Source: Sphingomonas chungangi (GTDB taxonomy: Bacteria; Pseudomonadota; Alphaproteobacteria; Sphingomonadales; Sphingomonadaceae). Taken from it: a stretch of DNA of 64,000 nucleotides. The translations under genes and the position numbers were made by a program. The DNA lies in NCBI RefSeq assembly GCF_013778325.1, contig NZ_JACEIB010000026.1:1-64000 (forward strand), given 5' to 3'. The notes beneath the pieces were generated by a model that saw nothing but the letters and a program-made list of their open reading frames with translations, ran no database searches and was not told the DNA's origin. Positions 44,189 through 52,553 of this stretch are shown piece by piece. The first letter of the stretch is position 1, and each line of letters opens with the position of its first letter.

Positions 44189-45371
44189 CGTCACCACCCA
44201 GGATGGGGAGGCGCCGTCCGTGGACAACGGCACGCTGAAAAAGATCGGCATCATCGCCGTGATCGTGGCGCTGCTGGTAGTCGCGTGGGGTCTTTTCTCG
44301 CGCCACCGCTCCGACAGCCAGCTCAAGGACTGGACGCAGGACCAGGCGACGCCGAACGTATCGGTGATCGCGCCCAAGCCGATGGACAGCGGCAATTCGC
44401 TGGTGCTGCCGGGCAATGTGCAGGCCTACAATTCGGCGCCGCTCTATGCTCGGACCAACGGCTATGTGAGCAAGTGGTTCGTCGACATCGGATCGCCTGT
44501 GAAGACCGGGCAGGTGATGGCCGTGATCGACATTCCGGACGTCGACCAGCAGCTCGCCGCGGCGCGCGCCGATCTCCAGACCGCCAAGGCCAACGAGGCG
44601 CTGGCCTCGACGACGGCAACGCGCTGGACGACCCTGCTTAAGCAGGATGCCGTCTCCAAGCAGGAATCGGACGAGAAGACCGGAGATTTCGCGGCGAAGC
44701 GCGCCGTCACCAATGCCGCCGCGGCGAATGTCAGCCGCCTCGTCGCGCTGCAAGGCTTTTCGAGGATCGTAGCGCCTTTTGCCGGCGTGGTGACCAGCCG
44801 CTCCACCCAGATCGGCCAGCTCGTATCGGCGGGCGCCGGCACCGCCCAGCCGCTGTTCACGGTGTCGGACGTCAGCAAGATGCGGATCTACGTTCGCGTG
44901 CCCCAGGCCTATTCGGCGGAGCTCAAGCCCGGCCTCCACGCCCAGCTGTCGCTGCCCGAATATCCCGGCCGCACCTTCGATGCCGTCATGACCCGTACCG
45001 CCGACGCGGTGGACCAACAGTCCGGCACGGTTCTCGTCGAGCTGCAGGCCGCCAATGGCGATGGGGCACTGAAGCCGGGCGCATATGCGCAGGTGAAATT
45101 CCCCATCACCGGCACGTCCGGCTCGGTCGTCGTGCCGGCCAGCGCCATCCTCTATCGCAGCGACGGCACGCTGGTCGCGACGGTCGGGCCGGGCAACAAG
45201 GCGATGCTCCATCAGATCAAGATCGGCCGCGACATGGGCGATACGCTGGAGGTGACATCCGGCTTGACCCAACGCGACAGGCTGATCGACAGCCCGCCGG
45301 ATTCGATGGAGAATGGCGATCCGGTGAAGATCGCGCAGCCGAAGCAGGGTGCCGCCGATGCGAAGCAGTAA
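44181..45371 (+). CDS. RND efflux periplasmic adaptor subunit
   Basis: A 396-aa membrane-fusion protein. A short cytosolic arm, one N-terminal helix (about residues 20-38) and then a split lipoyl domain (VLPGNVQAYNSAPLYARTNGYVSKWFVDIGSPVKTGQVMAVIDIPD), a coiled hairpin (QQLAAARADLQTAKANEAL), the returning lipoyl half (GFSRIVAPFAGVVTSR) and the beta-barrel region. It joins the permease to the outer-membrane channel. The start overlaps the permease stop, and its 3' end overlaps the channel gene. Confidence 0.94.
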   Translation: MHDVTTQDGEAPSVDNGTLKKIGIIAVIVALLVVAWGLFSRHRSDSQLKDWTQDQATPNVSVIAPKPMDSGNSLVLPGNVQAYNSAPLYARTNGYVSKWFVDIGSPVKTGQVMAVIDIPDVDQQLAAARADLQTAKANEALASTTATRWTTLLKQDAVSKQESDEKTGDFAAKRAVTNAAAANVSRLVALQGFSRIVAPFAGVVTSRSTQIGQLVSAGAGTAQPLFTVSDVSKMRIYVRVPQAYSAELKPGLHAQLSLPEYPGRTFDAVMTRTADAVDQQSGTVLVELQAANGDGALKPGAYAQVKFPITGTSGSVVVPASAILYRSDGTLVATVGPGNKAMLHQIKIGRDMGDTLEVTSGLTQRDRLIDSPPDSMENGDPVKIAQPKQGAADAKQ

Positions 45372-46758
45372 GCCGGCGGTCGCCGCCGCGCTGCTTGCCC
45401 TTTCCGGTTGCTCGCTGGCGCCCGATTATCATCGCCCGGAGGTGGCGGCAGCCACCACCTACAAGGAAGTGCCGAACGGGTGGACGGTCGCGTCGCCCGC
45501 CGCCGACGCGCCGCCCGCCGCCTGGTGGGGAGCGTTCGACGATCCGGTTCTGACCGATCTCGAAGGACGCATCGAGAAGGGGAGCCCCTCGCTCGCCATC
45601 GCCGTCGCCCGGTATGACGAAGCGGTGGGCCAGCTGCACGAGGCGCGTGCGGACCTGTATCCGACGATCGGCGTCGGAGGCAGCGCGGAGCGGGACCGCA
45701 CCTCGGCCCATGCTCCGACGTCCAAGGGCGTTTCCTCCACCTACAACGACTATACCGCCGGCGCCTCCTTCTCCTGGGAACTCGACCTCTTCGGCCGCAT
45801 CCGTAACCAGGTGAAGGCAAACAAGGGCGAGGCGCAGGCGAGCGCTGCCGATCTCGCTGGCGTGCGGCTCGGCCTCCAAACGAGCCTCGCCACTGCCTAT
45901 TTCCAGATGCGCGGGCTCGATGCGCGCGAAGGGCTGCTGCGTCAGACGGTCGACGCCTATCAGCGTGCCTACGAATTGACCGACGTGCGCCATTCGGGCG
46001 GCATCGCTTCTGGTCTCGACACCAGTCGCGCCCGCGCTCAGCTGGCCTCTGCCAAGGCCGAGCTGGCGAGCCTTCCGTCGCAGCGCGCCGCCTACGAGCA
46101 TGCGATCGCGGTGCTCGTCGGCGAATCGCCTTCGATCTTTTCGCTGCCCGCCGACGCGCGCCAGTCCGCGCCGCCAGCCTTTCCTACCGGCACACCTTCG
46201 ACCCTGCTGCAGCGCCGGCCGGACATCGATGCGGCGGAACGCCGCGTCTATGCGGCCAACGCGCGCATCGGCGTGGCGCGGGCCGCTTTCTTCCCGGCGA
46301 TCTCGCTGGGCGGCGCGGGCGGTTTCGAGACAACGGGGCCGAACCTGCTCAGCACCGCCAGCAGTTTCTGGGCGCTCGGCCCGGCGAGCCTGGCGCTGAC
46401 CGTCTTCGACGGCGGCAAGCGCGCGGCACAGGTTCGTGTCTCGCGCGCCGAGTTCAACGAAGCCTCGGCCACCTACAAGCAGACCGTGCTGACCGCCTTC
46501 AAGGAAGTGGAGGACGATCTCGCCTCGGGCCGCGATCTGGTGGCGCAGGAGAAGAACCAACGGGATGCCGTGCAGGCGAGCGAAACGACCCGCGATCTCG
46601 CACTCACCCGTTATCGCGACGGTGCGTCCGACTATCTCGAGGTCGTGACCGCGCAGACAGCCGCGCTCGACGCGGAACGCTCGCTGCTCGATCTCCACAC
46701 GCAGCAGCTGACCACCGCCGTGGATACCGTCCGCGCGTTGGGAGGCGTCGCCCGCTGA
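45358..46758 (+). CDS. Efflux outer-membrane channel lipoprotein (OprM/NodT type)
   Basis: A 466-aa outer-membrane factor. The lipoprotein signal (MRSSKPAVAAALLALSGC, Cys18) is followed by SLAPDYHRPEV and WWGAFDDPVLTDLE, both typical of the NodT group, and by two repeated TolC-like helical halves (LQTSLATAYFQMRGLDARE; FKEVEDDLASGRDL). The start at 45358 is chosen for signal-peptide fit; a GTG at 45349 is possible. It completes the efflux operon. Confidence 0.93.
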   Translation: MRSSKPAVAAALLALSGCSLAPDYHRPEVAAATTYKEVPNGWTVASPAADAPPAAWWGAFDDPVLTDLEGRIEKGSPSLAIAVARYDEAVGQLHEARADLYPTIGVGGSAERDRTSAHAPTSKGVSSTYNDYTAGASFSWELDLFGRIRNQVKANKGEAQASAADLAGVRLGLQTSLATAYFQMRGLDAREGLLRQTVDAYQRAYELTDVRHSGGIASGLDTSRARAQLASAKAELASLPSQRAAYEHAIAVLVGESPSIFSLPADARQSAPPAFPTGTPSTLLQRRPDIDAAERRVYAANARIGVARAAFFPAISLGGAGGFETTGPNLLSTASSFWALGPASLALTVFDGGKRAAQVRVSRAEFNEASATYKQTVLTAFKEVEDDLASGRDLVAQEKNQRDAVQASETTRDLALTRYRDGASDYLEVVTAQTAALDAERSLLDLHTQQLTTAVDTVRALGGVAR

Positions 46759-46817
46759 CGGACCCATAACTGTCACATGGCACCGTTAACCTCGCATCGA
46801 CAGCGGGAGACGACGTC
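46759..46817. promoter_or_regulatory. Short gap ahead of the phosphate transporter gene
   Basis: These 59 nt hold the ribosome site GGGAG and a CTGTCAC at about 46769-46775. The latter equals one half of a Pho box (CTGTCAT-type repeat), but the second repeat 11 nt away is poor, so PhoB control is only a possibility. Confidence 0.25.
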
Positions 46818-48422
46818 ATGGCGACGGTTGCGGGTGATATCGGGGGCGGGGTGCGCCCAGATCTGGACAAGGGGCTCGGCTTGGCCGGCGCGATCGGCTT
46901 CGGCGCGGCGGTGCTCGCGGCGATCCTGTTCGTGGCCTATTCGGTCTATAACGATTCTGCACAAGCGGGCGTCCACGCTTATGCCCTGCTGCCTTTCGTA
47001 TTGCTCTTCATCGCCCTGCTGATCGCGCTCGGCTTCGAGTTCGTGAACGGCTTTCACGATACCGCCAATGCCGTCGCCACGGTGATCTACACCAACTCGA
47101 TGCCCGCCAACATCGCGGTCGTCTGGTCCGGTTTCTTCAACTTCCTGGGCGTGCTGCTCTCCACCGGCGCGGTGGCGTTCGGCATCGTCTCGCTGCTGCC
47201 GGTCGAGCTGATCCTGCAGGTAGGATCGGACGCCGGCTTCGCGATGGTGTTCTCGCTGCTGATCGCGGCGATCATCTGGAACCTCGCGACCTGGTGGTGG
47301 GGTATCCCCAACTCCTCCTCGCACACGCTGATCGGATCGATCATCGGCGTCGGCGTCTGCAATGCGCTGCTGCATGGCCGCTCGGGTACGTCGGGCGTGG
47401 ACTGGACGCAGGCGACCAACATCGGAAAGGCGCTGCTTTTCTCACCGATCATCGGCTTCATCCTCTCCGCGATCGTCTTCCTCGGCATGAAGGTGCTGGT
47501 AAAGAGCAAGAAGCTTTACGAGGAGCCGAAGGACGGCCTGCCGCCGCCCTGGTGGATCCGCGCCCTGCTGATCTTCACCTGCACCGGCGTCAGCTTCGCG
47601 CACGGATCGAACGATGGTCAGAAGGGCATGGGCCTGATCATGCTCATCCTCATCGGCACGGTGCCCACCGCTTATGCGCTGAACCGCGCCGTTCCCGCGC
47701 AGTATGAGCAGCAGTTCCACACCGGCACCGCAAAGGTGGAGCAGGTGCTGACGGCACATTCCAATGGAGTCGCTGCGCCGCAGGACGTGCGCGGTGAAGT
47801 GACGCACTATCTCGAGAACAAGACATCCACCCCGCAGACCATTCCGGCGCTCGGCGTGCTGGCCGGCGACATCGATCGCCAGATCGCCGAATACGGTTCG
47901 CTAAAGCAGGTGCCGGCGGCGGCGTCGAAGAACGTCCGCAACGACATGTATCTCGCCTCCGAGGCGATCAAGCACCTAACCGACGGCGACAGCAGCCCCT
48001 TCAAGGGCGATGACGCCAAGGCGCTGAAGGACTATAAGGGTTCGCTCGACAAGGCGACGCGCTTCATCCCGACCTGGGTGAAGATCGCGGTGGCCTTCGC
48101 ACTCGGCCTCGGCACCATGGTCGGCTGGAAGCGGATCGTCGTCACGGTCGGCGAGAAGATCGGCAAGACTCACCTCACCTACGCACAAGGCGCGTCGGCC
48201 GAACTGGTCGCGATGGCGACGATCGCCATGGCCGATAATTTCGGCCTGCCGGTTTCGACCACCCACGTCCTCTCGTCCGGCGTGGCGGGCACGATGGCGG
48301 CCAATGGATCGGGGCTGCAGATGTCGACGCTCCGCAACATGGTCGCGGCGTGGGTCGTCACCTTGCCTGTCGCCATGCTGCTGTCCGGTACGCTATACTT
48401 CATCCTGTCGCAGGTGTTCTGA
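46818..48422 (+). CDS. pit: Inorganic phosphate transporter (Pit family)
   Basis: A 534-aa membrane protein of the PiT family (low-affinity phosphate or metal-phosphate:proton symport). The two inverted family signatures are GFEFVNGFHDTANAVATVIYT (about residues 75-95) and GVSFAHGSNDGQKGMGLIM (about 257-275); NSSSHTLIGSIIGVG and LPVSTTHVLSSGVAGTM are also present. A 120-residue soluble insert separates the halves. It is followed 10 nt later by a CorA/ZntB-like gene, so the pair is likely cotranscribed. Confidence 0.94.
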   Translation: MATVAGDIGGGVRPDLDKGLGLAGAIGFGAAVLAAILFVAYSVYNDSAQAGVHAYALLPFVLLFIALLIALGFEFVNGFHDTANAVATVIYTNSMPANIAVVWSGFFNFLGVLLSTGAVAFGIVSLLPVELILQVGSDAGFAMVFSLLIAAIIWNLATWWWGIPNSSSHTLIGSIIGVGVCNALLHGRSGTSGVDWTQATNIGKALLFSPIIGFILSAIVFLGMKVLVKSKKLYEEPKDGLPPPWWIRALLIFTCTGVSFAHGSNDGQKGMGLIMLILIGTVPTAYALNRAVPAQYEQQFHTGTAKVEQVLTAHSNGVAAPQDVRGEVTHYLENKTSTPQTIPALGVLAGDIDRQIAEYGSLKQVPAAASKNVRNDMYLASEAIKHLTDGDSSPFKGDDAKALKDYKGSLDKATRFIPTWVKIAVAFALGLGTMVGWKRIVVTVGEKIGKTHLTYAQGASAELVAMATIAMADNFGLPVSTTHVLSSGVAGTMAANGSGLQMSTLRNMVAAWVVTLPVAMLLSGTLYFILSQVF

Positions 48423-48432
48423 AGGACAGGCC

Positions 48433-49437
48433 TTGGGGTATAAGGATCGCGGGGCCGAGCTGCAGGAGACTGTCCGGCAGCCCGGCCTCGTCTGGTGTTA
48501 CCATCGGACGGAAACGGGGGAGTGCAAGGTCCACGCCTCCGTTCCACCCTCCGACGCCCCCTTTCGTTGGGTTCATCTCAACCTCTCCGATGTGCGCAGC
48601 CTGCGCTGGCTGGAGGACGAGGCGGCGCTGCCGCCAACCATCCACGCGCTGATGATGAAGCGGGATAGCCACCAGCGCTTCGCGATCGAGGGCGATACGG
48701 CGGGGCTGGTCCTGCATGATTTCGAGCGGGGGCTGGACACCGCCACCTTTGCGCGGATCGCGGGGCTTCACGTTGCGCTCCAGCCTGGCATGATCATCAC
48801 CGGCCGCTACAAGCCGCTGCACAGCGCCGACATCTTCCGTGAGCGGCTGGAGGGCGGCCACAATCCCGAGGATGCAACCGAAGCGCTGACGCTGCTGCTC
48901 GACGTGCTGGCGGACAATCTCGCCACGCTGGCTCTCGACCTTTCGACCGAACTACTTGATGCCGAAGAGCAGCTGCTCGCCGAGGACATCGCGCCGGACA
49001 CGCGGGACCTGATCGCCGCCCGCAGGCGCGCCGCGCAGCTCCATCGGATCACTGGTGGTTTCCGCGTGACCCTCCAGCGCATGGGCAATGCTGAGGATCT
49101 GCCGCCATTGCTGGCGCCGGTCGCGCGCCAGTTTCAGCCTCGCCTGTCTGCGCTGGAACAGGACATCATCGCAGCGCAGAATCAGTTGAAGCTGCTTCGC
49201 GACGAGCTTGATCTGCAGGCGGCGCAGCGCACCAACGACAATGTCTATCTGCTCTCGATCCTGACGGCGCTGATGATGCCGGCGACCTTGGTCACGGGCT
49301 TCTTCGGGATGAATACCGGCGGGCTCCCCTTCGCGCAGGGCGAGCATGGCACGATCATGGCGACGGCGGTGGCGCTGTTCTCGGGCGTGCTCAGCTGGCT
49401 GCTGCTGCGTGCGATGGGGCTGGTGAAGCGCTCCTGA
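48433..49437 (+). CDS. CorA/ZntB family divalent cation transporter
   Basis: A 334-aa protein with a long cytosolic N-terminal domain, helical stalk (LDAEEQLLAEDIAPDTRDLIAARRRAAQLHR) and two C-terminal helices joined by GMNTGGLPF, the GMN filter motif of CorA/ZntB channels. It probably moves Zn2+ or Mg2+. The start is a TTG at 48433 with GAAGGA ahead. Its TGA and the stop of the convergent SDR gene form a TGATCA. Confidence 0.88.
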   Translation: MGYKDRGAELQETVRQPGLVWCYHRTETGECKVHASVPPSDAPFRWVHLNLSDVRSLRWLEDEAALPPTIHALMMKRDSHQRFAIEGDTAGLVLHDFERGLDTATFARIAGLHVALQPGMIITGRYKPLHSADIFRERLEGGHNPEDATEALTLLLDVLADNLATLALDLSTELLDAEEQLLAEDIAPDTRDLIAARRRAAQLHRITGGFRVTLQRMGNAEDLPPLLAPVARQFQPRLSALEQDIIAAQNQLKLLRDELDLQAAQRTNDNVYLLSILTALMMPATLVTGFFGMNTGGLPFAQGEHGTIMATAVALFSGVLSWLLLRAMGLVKRS

Positions 49438-50151
49438 TCAGTCCGTCAGCTTCGCCCGATGACCGGTCGGGAAGTCGTCCAGCACCAGCGCCGCGATCTT
49501 GGCGCCAGCGTCCGCCGGTTGCTGGATCGTAGCCTGATCCTCGCCGGGATAGGCGTCCCGGCGCATGGATGTCGCTGTGGCACCCGGATTCACGATCGCG
49601 ACGCGGATCGGGGAGATGTTAGCTACCTCGTCGCCATAAGCGAGCACGAGATTTTCCAGCGCCGCCTTGGTCGCCCCATAAGCGCCCCAATAGGCACGCG
49701 GGTGCGCCGCGACCGTGGAGGTGAGGGCGATCACCCGACCGTGCGGACTCTTTCGCAGCAACTGATCGAAATTCGCCAGAAGCGCCTGATTGGCCAACAC
49801 ATTGAGGGTCAGAAGCTTGTTGAACTGCTTGCCGTCGATCGACGGCACAGGGGCCAGCTCGCCCAACATCGCCGCATTCATCACAAGGATGTCGAGTGCG
49901 TCCCAGCGCCCGCTTATAGCGTTGGCGAGGCGGGCGATCGAGTCGCTCTCGGTCAAATCCATCGGCGCGATCGTGGCGGAGCCTCCGGCGGCGTGGATGC
50001 GTTCTTCGAGCTCCTCCAGCCCGCCCGATGTGCGCGCGGTGATCACGACGTGCGCGCCCCCCGCGGCCAAGGCCTCGGCGGTCGCAGCGCCGATTCCGCG
50101 CGAAGCGCCAGTGACGAGCGCGAGTTTTCCGGCGAGCGGCTTGTCGGTCAT
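49438..50151 (-). CDS. SDR family oxidoreductase
   Basis: A 237-aa classical short-chain dehydrogenase: GKLALVTGASRGIG (NADP-binding), ILVMNAAM (NAG-equivalent), catalytic Ser in ALTSTVAAH, and YGATK as the YxxxK pair. The VNPGATATSMRRDAYPGED end is typical of sphingomonad members near purF. Substrate unknown. The start at 50151 is preferred over 50226, since the extra residues do not look protein-like. It is 25 nt after purF on the same strand. Confidence 0.9.
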   Translation of the reverse strand: MTDKPLAGKLALVTGASRGIGAATAEALAAGGAHVVITARTSGGLEELEERIHAAGGSATIAPMDLTESDSIARLANAISGRWDALDILVMNAAMLGELAPVPSIDGKQFNKLLTLNVLANQALLANFDQLLRKSPHGRVIALTSTVAAHPRAYWGAYGATKAALENLVLAYGDEVANISPIRVAIVNPGATATSMRRDAYPGEDQATIQQPADAGAKIAALVLDDFPTGHRAKLTD

Positions 50152-50176
50152 TCTTCGCACATCCTGTGAAGAGAAG

Positions 50177-51634
50177 TCAGGCCGCCCGTTCACCCAGCAG
50201 GGAAAGCTGGTCGGCTGGCGCCACATCCTCCTGGTCGGTCAGGTGGGTGGGATAGTCGCCGGTGAAGCAGGCGTCGCAATATTGCGGCTTGCCCTCGTCG
50301 CGCGCTTCCTCGCCGAGCGCGCGGTAGAGGCCGTCGATCGAGAGGAAGGCGAGGCTGTCGACCTTGATGTAGTCAGCCATCTCGGCGACCGACATCTGCG
50401 CCGCCAGCAGCTTGGCGCGCTCGGGCGTGTCGACGCCGTAGAAGCAGGAGTGGCGGGTCGGCGGCGAGGCGATGCGCATGTGCACCTCCTTGGCGCCCGC
50501 ATCGCGCATCATCTGCACGATCTTGAGCGAGGTGGTGCCGCGCACGATCGAATCGTCGATCAGGATGATCTTCTTGCCGTCGATCAGCGCGCGATTGGCA
50601 TTGTGCTTCAGCTTGACGCCAAGGTGGCGGATGCCGTCGCCCGGCTGGATGAAGGTGCGTCCGACATAATGCGAGCGGATGATGCCGAGCTCGAACGGGA
50701 TGCCCGAATGCTGGGCATAGCCGATCGCCGCCGGCGTGCCCGAATCGGGGACGGGGATCACATAGTCGGCGTCGATCGGATTTTCGCGGGCGAGCTCGAC
50801 GCCGATCTGCTTGCGCACCGAATAGACGCTGGTGCCGTCCACGATTGAATCGGGGCGCGAGAAATAGACATGCTCGAAGATGCAGGGGCGGGGCGAGATC
50901 GGCGCGAAGGGGCGGTGCGATCGCACGCCCTTGTCGCTGACGATCACGATCTCGCCGGGCTCGACCGAGCGCAGGAAGGTCGCGCCGACCATGTCGAGCG
51001 CCACCGTCTCGGAGGCGAAGACATAGGCGTCGCCGACACGGCCCATCACCAGCGGGCGGATGCCGAGCGGATCGCGGCAGGCGATCATGCCCTCCGGCGT
51101 CAGGCAGACGAGGCTGTAGGCGCCCTCGATCTGCTTCAGCGCATCGATGAAGCGATCGAGCAGGGTGCGGTAGCTGGAGGTCGCGACGAGGTGGATGATC
51201 ACCTCGGTGTCGCTGGTCGACTGGAAGATGGAACCGCGCCGCACGAGATCGCGCTTCAGCTTCATCGCGTTGGAGATGTTGCCGTTATGCGCCACCGCAA
51301 AGCCACCCGAGGCGAGATCGGCGTAGAGCGGCTGGACGTTGCGCAGTGCGGTGTCGCCTGTGGTGGCATAGCGGACGTGGCCCGCCGCCATCTTGCCCGG
51401 CAGCGCACGGATGATGTCATCGCGGTCGAAATTGCCGGCGACATGGCCCATCGCGCGGTGGGTATGGAAGCTATGACCATCCCACGCCGAGATGCCGGCC
51501 GCTTCCTGCCCGCGATGCTGGAGCGCGTGCAGGCCGAGCGCGACCATGGCGGCGGCGGTATCGGCACCGTATATGCCGAAGACGCCGCACTCCTCGCGCA
51601 GCTTGTCGTCATCGAAGGGATGAGTCGTGAGCAT
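50177..51634 (-). CDS. purF: Amidophosphoribosyltransferase
   Basis: A 485-aa enzyme making phosphoribosylamine from PRPP and glutamine, the first step of purine synthesis. The N-terminal propeptide is followed by ECGVFGIYG, whose Cys becomes the Ntn glutaminase nucleophile. VRYATTGD and AVAHNGNISNA belong to that domain; the PRPP loop is ILIDDSIVRGTTS. Cys residues in HSCFYGVDTP and QYCDACFTGDYPT fit the [4Fe-4S] type seen in Bacillus. Length is normal. Confidence 0.96.
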   Translation of the reverse strand: MLTTHPFDDDKLREECGVFGIYGADTAAAMVALGLHALQHRGQEAAGISAWDGHSFHTHRAMGHVAGNFDRDDIIRALPGKMAAGHVRYATTGDTALRNVQPLYADLASGGFAVAHNGNISNAMKLKRDLVRRGSIFQSTSDTEVIIHLVATSSYRTLLDRFIDALKQIEGAYSLVCLTPEGMIACRDPLGIRPLVMGRVGDAYVFASETVALDMVGATFLRSVEPGEIVIVSDKGVRSHRPFAPISPRPCIFEHVYFSRPDSIVDGTSVYSVRKQIGVELARENPIDADYVIPVPDSGTPAAIGYAQHSGIPFELGIIRSHYVGRTFIQPGDGIRHLGVKLKHNANRALIDGKKIILIDDSIVRGTTSLKIVQMMRDAGAKEVHMRIASPPTRHSCFYGVDTPERAKLLAAQMSVAEMADYIKVDSLAFLSIDGLYRALGEEARDEGKPQYCDACFTGDYPTHLTDQEDVAPADQLSLLGERAA

Positions 51635-51732
51635 CGTCAGGGCGATTCCATTCGCGGGTGCAGGGGTTGGGCGCGCATATAGGGGATGACTCCGCGCTTG
51701 TCGCCCCTCTGTAACAAAGTTACCGGAAGACT

Positions 51733-52092
51733 ATGGTGGAAGACCGCGAGCAGGGCACCGCCCTCGATCCGAAGTACGACGCGAACGGCCTGATCACGGC
51801 AGTGGCGAGCCACGCCGGGACGGGCGAATTGCTGATGCTGGCGCACATGAATGCCGAAGCGCTGGCGAAGACGATGGCGACGGGCGAGGCCTGGTTCTTT
51901 TCCCGTTCGCGCAATCGGCTGTGGAAGAAGGGCGAATCGTCCGGCCATGTCCTGACGGTCCGCGAGATGCGGATCGATTGCGATCAGGATGCGCTCTGGC
52001 TGATCGTCGATCCGGCCGGGCCGGCGTGCCATACGGGCGAACCGAGTTGCTTCTACCGGCGGTTAGAGGGCGGCAGGCTCGCGCGCACCTGA
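51733..52092 (+). CDS. hisI: Phosphoribosyl-AMP cyclohydrolase
   Basis: A 119-aa monofunctional HisI, the third histidine biosynthesis step (ring opening of phosphoribosyl-AMP). The conserved [40 protein letters not shown] block and the metal ligands in [10 protein letters not shown] and [13 protein letters not shown] are all present. No HisE domain is fused. It is not in a his operon here; it stands between purF (divergent) and the MerR gene. Confidence 0.95.
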   Translation: MVEDREQGTALDPKYDANGLITAVASHAGTGELLMLAHMNAEALAKTMATGEAWFFSRSRNRLWKKGESSGHVLTVREMRIDCDQDALWLIVDPAGPACHTGEPSCFYRRLEGGRLART

Positions 52093-52093
52093 C

Positions 52094-52115
52094 TTGACCT
52101 TAACGTAAACGTCAA
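52094..52115. promoter_or_regulatory. MerR/LiuR-type operator-like palindrome
   Basis: TTGAC and GTCAA at the two ends frame CTTAACGTAAAC; 18 of the 22 positions match the reverse complement. Sites of the LiuR kind, used by MerR-family regulators of branched-chain amino acid and fatty acid breakdown, look like TTGACGTTTACGTCAA. It lies 15 nt before the ATG of the MerR gene, so autoregulation is likely. Confidence 0.6.
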
Positions 52116-52129
52116 CTAATTCTCCCGGC

Positions 52130-52540
52130 ATGAACGGCCCGGCCACTATCGACACGCCCGATCTCCACAATCGGGACACATACACCATTACCGATCTTGC
52201 CGAGGAATTCGGCGTGACGCCGCGGGCGCTGCGCTTCTACGAGGATGAAGGGCTGATCGCGCCCGAGCGGATCGGCCTTGCCCGCATCTATTCCAAGCGG
52301 GATCGCGCGCGGCTCGCCTGGATCCTGCGCGGCAAGCGCGTCGGCTTCAGCCTCTCCGACATCCGCGAGATGATCGACCTCTACGATGTCGGGGACGATC
52401 GCCACGAGCAGCGCCGCGTCACCGTCGCCAAGTGCGACGCGCATATCGAGAACCTCAAGCGCCAGCGTGCCGACATCGATTCGGCCATCGCCGAGCTCAC
52501 CCATTTCGTCGAGACGGTCCGAACCGCCGACGGCCAGTAA
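52130..52540 (+). CDS. MerR family transcriptional regulator (LiuR-like)
   Basis: A 136-aa regulator with a MerR winged helix-turn-helix: YTITDLAEEFGVTPRALRFYEDEGLI, RDRARLAWILRGKRVGFSLSDIREMIDLYD, then a coiled-coil dimerisation helix (HIENLKRQRADIDSAIAEL). No metal-binding Cys cluster is present, unlike CueR or SoxR. The neighbouring acyl-CoA dehydrogenase gene, 13 nt downstream, points to control of acyl-CoA breakdown, as in LiuR/AcdR-type regulators. Confidence 0.9.
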   Translation: MNGPATIDTPDLHNRDTYTITDLAEEFGVTPRALRFYEDEGLIAPERIGLARIYSKRDRARLAWILRGKRVGFSLSDIREMIDLYDVGDDRHEQRRVTVAKCDAHIENLKRQRADIDSAIAELTHFVETVRTADGQ

Positions 52541-52553
52541 GGAGTAACCGAGG

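Noticed and set aside
41888-44416. An 842-codon open frame antisense to the RND permease
   Set aside because: It is a shadow of the permease reading frame; the product is a low-complexity charged protein without any motif.
46769-46790. Pho box ahead of pit
   Set aside because: Only one half (CTGTCAC) fits; the second repeat is poor.
51635-51732. Purine riboswitch ahead of purF
   Set aside because: The short leader has no recognisable riboswitch core and no strong hairpin.
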